From contig CAJXJU010000138.1 in the NCBI GenBank assembly GCA_913055195.1, positions 1 to 5,030 on the forward strand: DNA of 5,030 nt, written 5' to 3'. The notes under the pieces were generated by a model. It saw only the letters and a list, made by a program, of their open reading frames with translations. It was not told where the DNA came from and ran no database searches. This document shows positions 5,005 through 5,030 of this stretch, piece after piece. Position numbers and translations under genes: made by a program. The stretch comes from an uncultured Desulfohalobiaceae bacterium (GTDB lineage: Bacteria > Desulfobacterota > Desulfovibrionia > Desulfovibrionales > Desulfonatronovibrionaceae). How positions within the stretch are numbered: position 1 is the first letter of the stretch; every line of letters begins with the position of its first letter.

Positions 5005-5030
5005 CCCGACCCGCCATACGGCGGGCGGGT
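4989..5030 (+). other. GC-rich hairpin, possible attC left half cut by the window edge
   Basis: After CTAACAAACCCTTCC, the bases 5004-5015 pair with 5020-5030 around the loop ATAC to give 11 base pairs with a single bulged A (5009) in the left arm. The order is CTAAC core, spacer, then a GC stem with one extra base on the left side. This is the layout of integron recombination (attC) sites. The matching right core (GTTRRRY) would lie just beyond the window. Alternatives are an ordinary terminator-like hairpin or an interspersed palindromic repeat. No integrase is visible. Confidence 0.4.

Overview
The window looks like a chromosomal segment of a moderately AT-rich, free-living bacterium. The fused RibBA and the ribBA-ribH order recall anaerobic delta-proteobacteria of the Desulfovibrionales/Desulfobacterota type. 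That assignment rests on remembered resemblance of the RibBA sequence, not on a search. The left 2 kb is housekeeping DNA with normal, less AT-rich codon use. The right 3 kb is accessory DNA.

Left part (1-2040): two riboflavin genes lie on the + strand. ribBA encodes the bifunctional enzyme that starts both branches of the pathway, from GTP and from ribulose 5-phosphate. ribH encodes lumazine synthase, which joins the two branch products. They probably form one operon, although 99 bases separate them. All three intergenic gaps here hold short-period repeats of about 7 bases built around GG: GGATGAA-type before ribBA, AGGATTA/AGGGGTA-type between the genes, and TTGG-type (as an inverted repeat) after ribH. 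The middle array begins inside ribBA and supplies its last four codons and stop.

Middle (2051-4370): the 5' part of a beta-class adenine DNA methyltransferase gene (DPPY motif) ends abruptly after 154 codons at the edge of an insertion sequence. The IS is about 1.86 kb, IS1182-like, with one long DDE transposase gene on the - strand and 14-base perfect cores in its terminal inverted repeats. The rest of the methyltransferase gene, which would carry the SAM-binding motif I, does not resume beyond the IS, so DNA was lost or rearranged. The transposase ribosome-binding site sits in a hairpin, and its stop codon lies at the element tip.

Right part (4371-5030): a very AT-rich two-gene operon encodes a small K/E-rich protein (probable antitoxin, family not recognised) and a RelE/YafQ-like toxin, overlapping by ATGA. 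A TTGACT hexamer at the IS end and an 8-base inverted repeat spanning two helical turns lie upstream of it. After the toxin, a 16-base motif starting CTAACAAACC occurs twice, and the second copy leads into a GC-rich hairpin with one bulged A. This looks like the left half of an integron attC site cut off by the window edge. If so, the toxin-antitoxin pair may be a cassette. This is the most interesting hypothesis in the window, but it cannot be settled from the sequence given.
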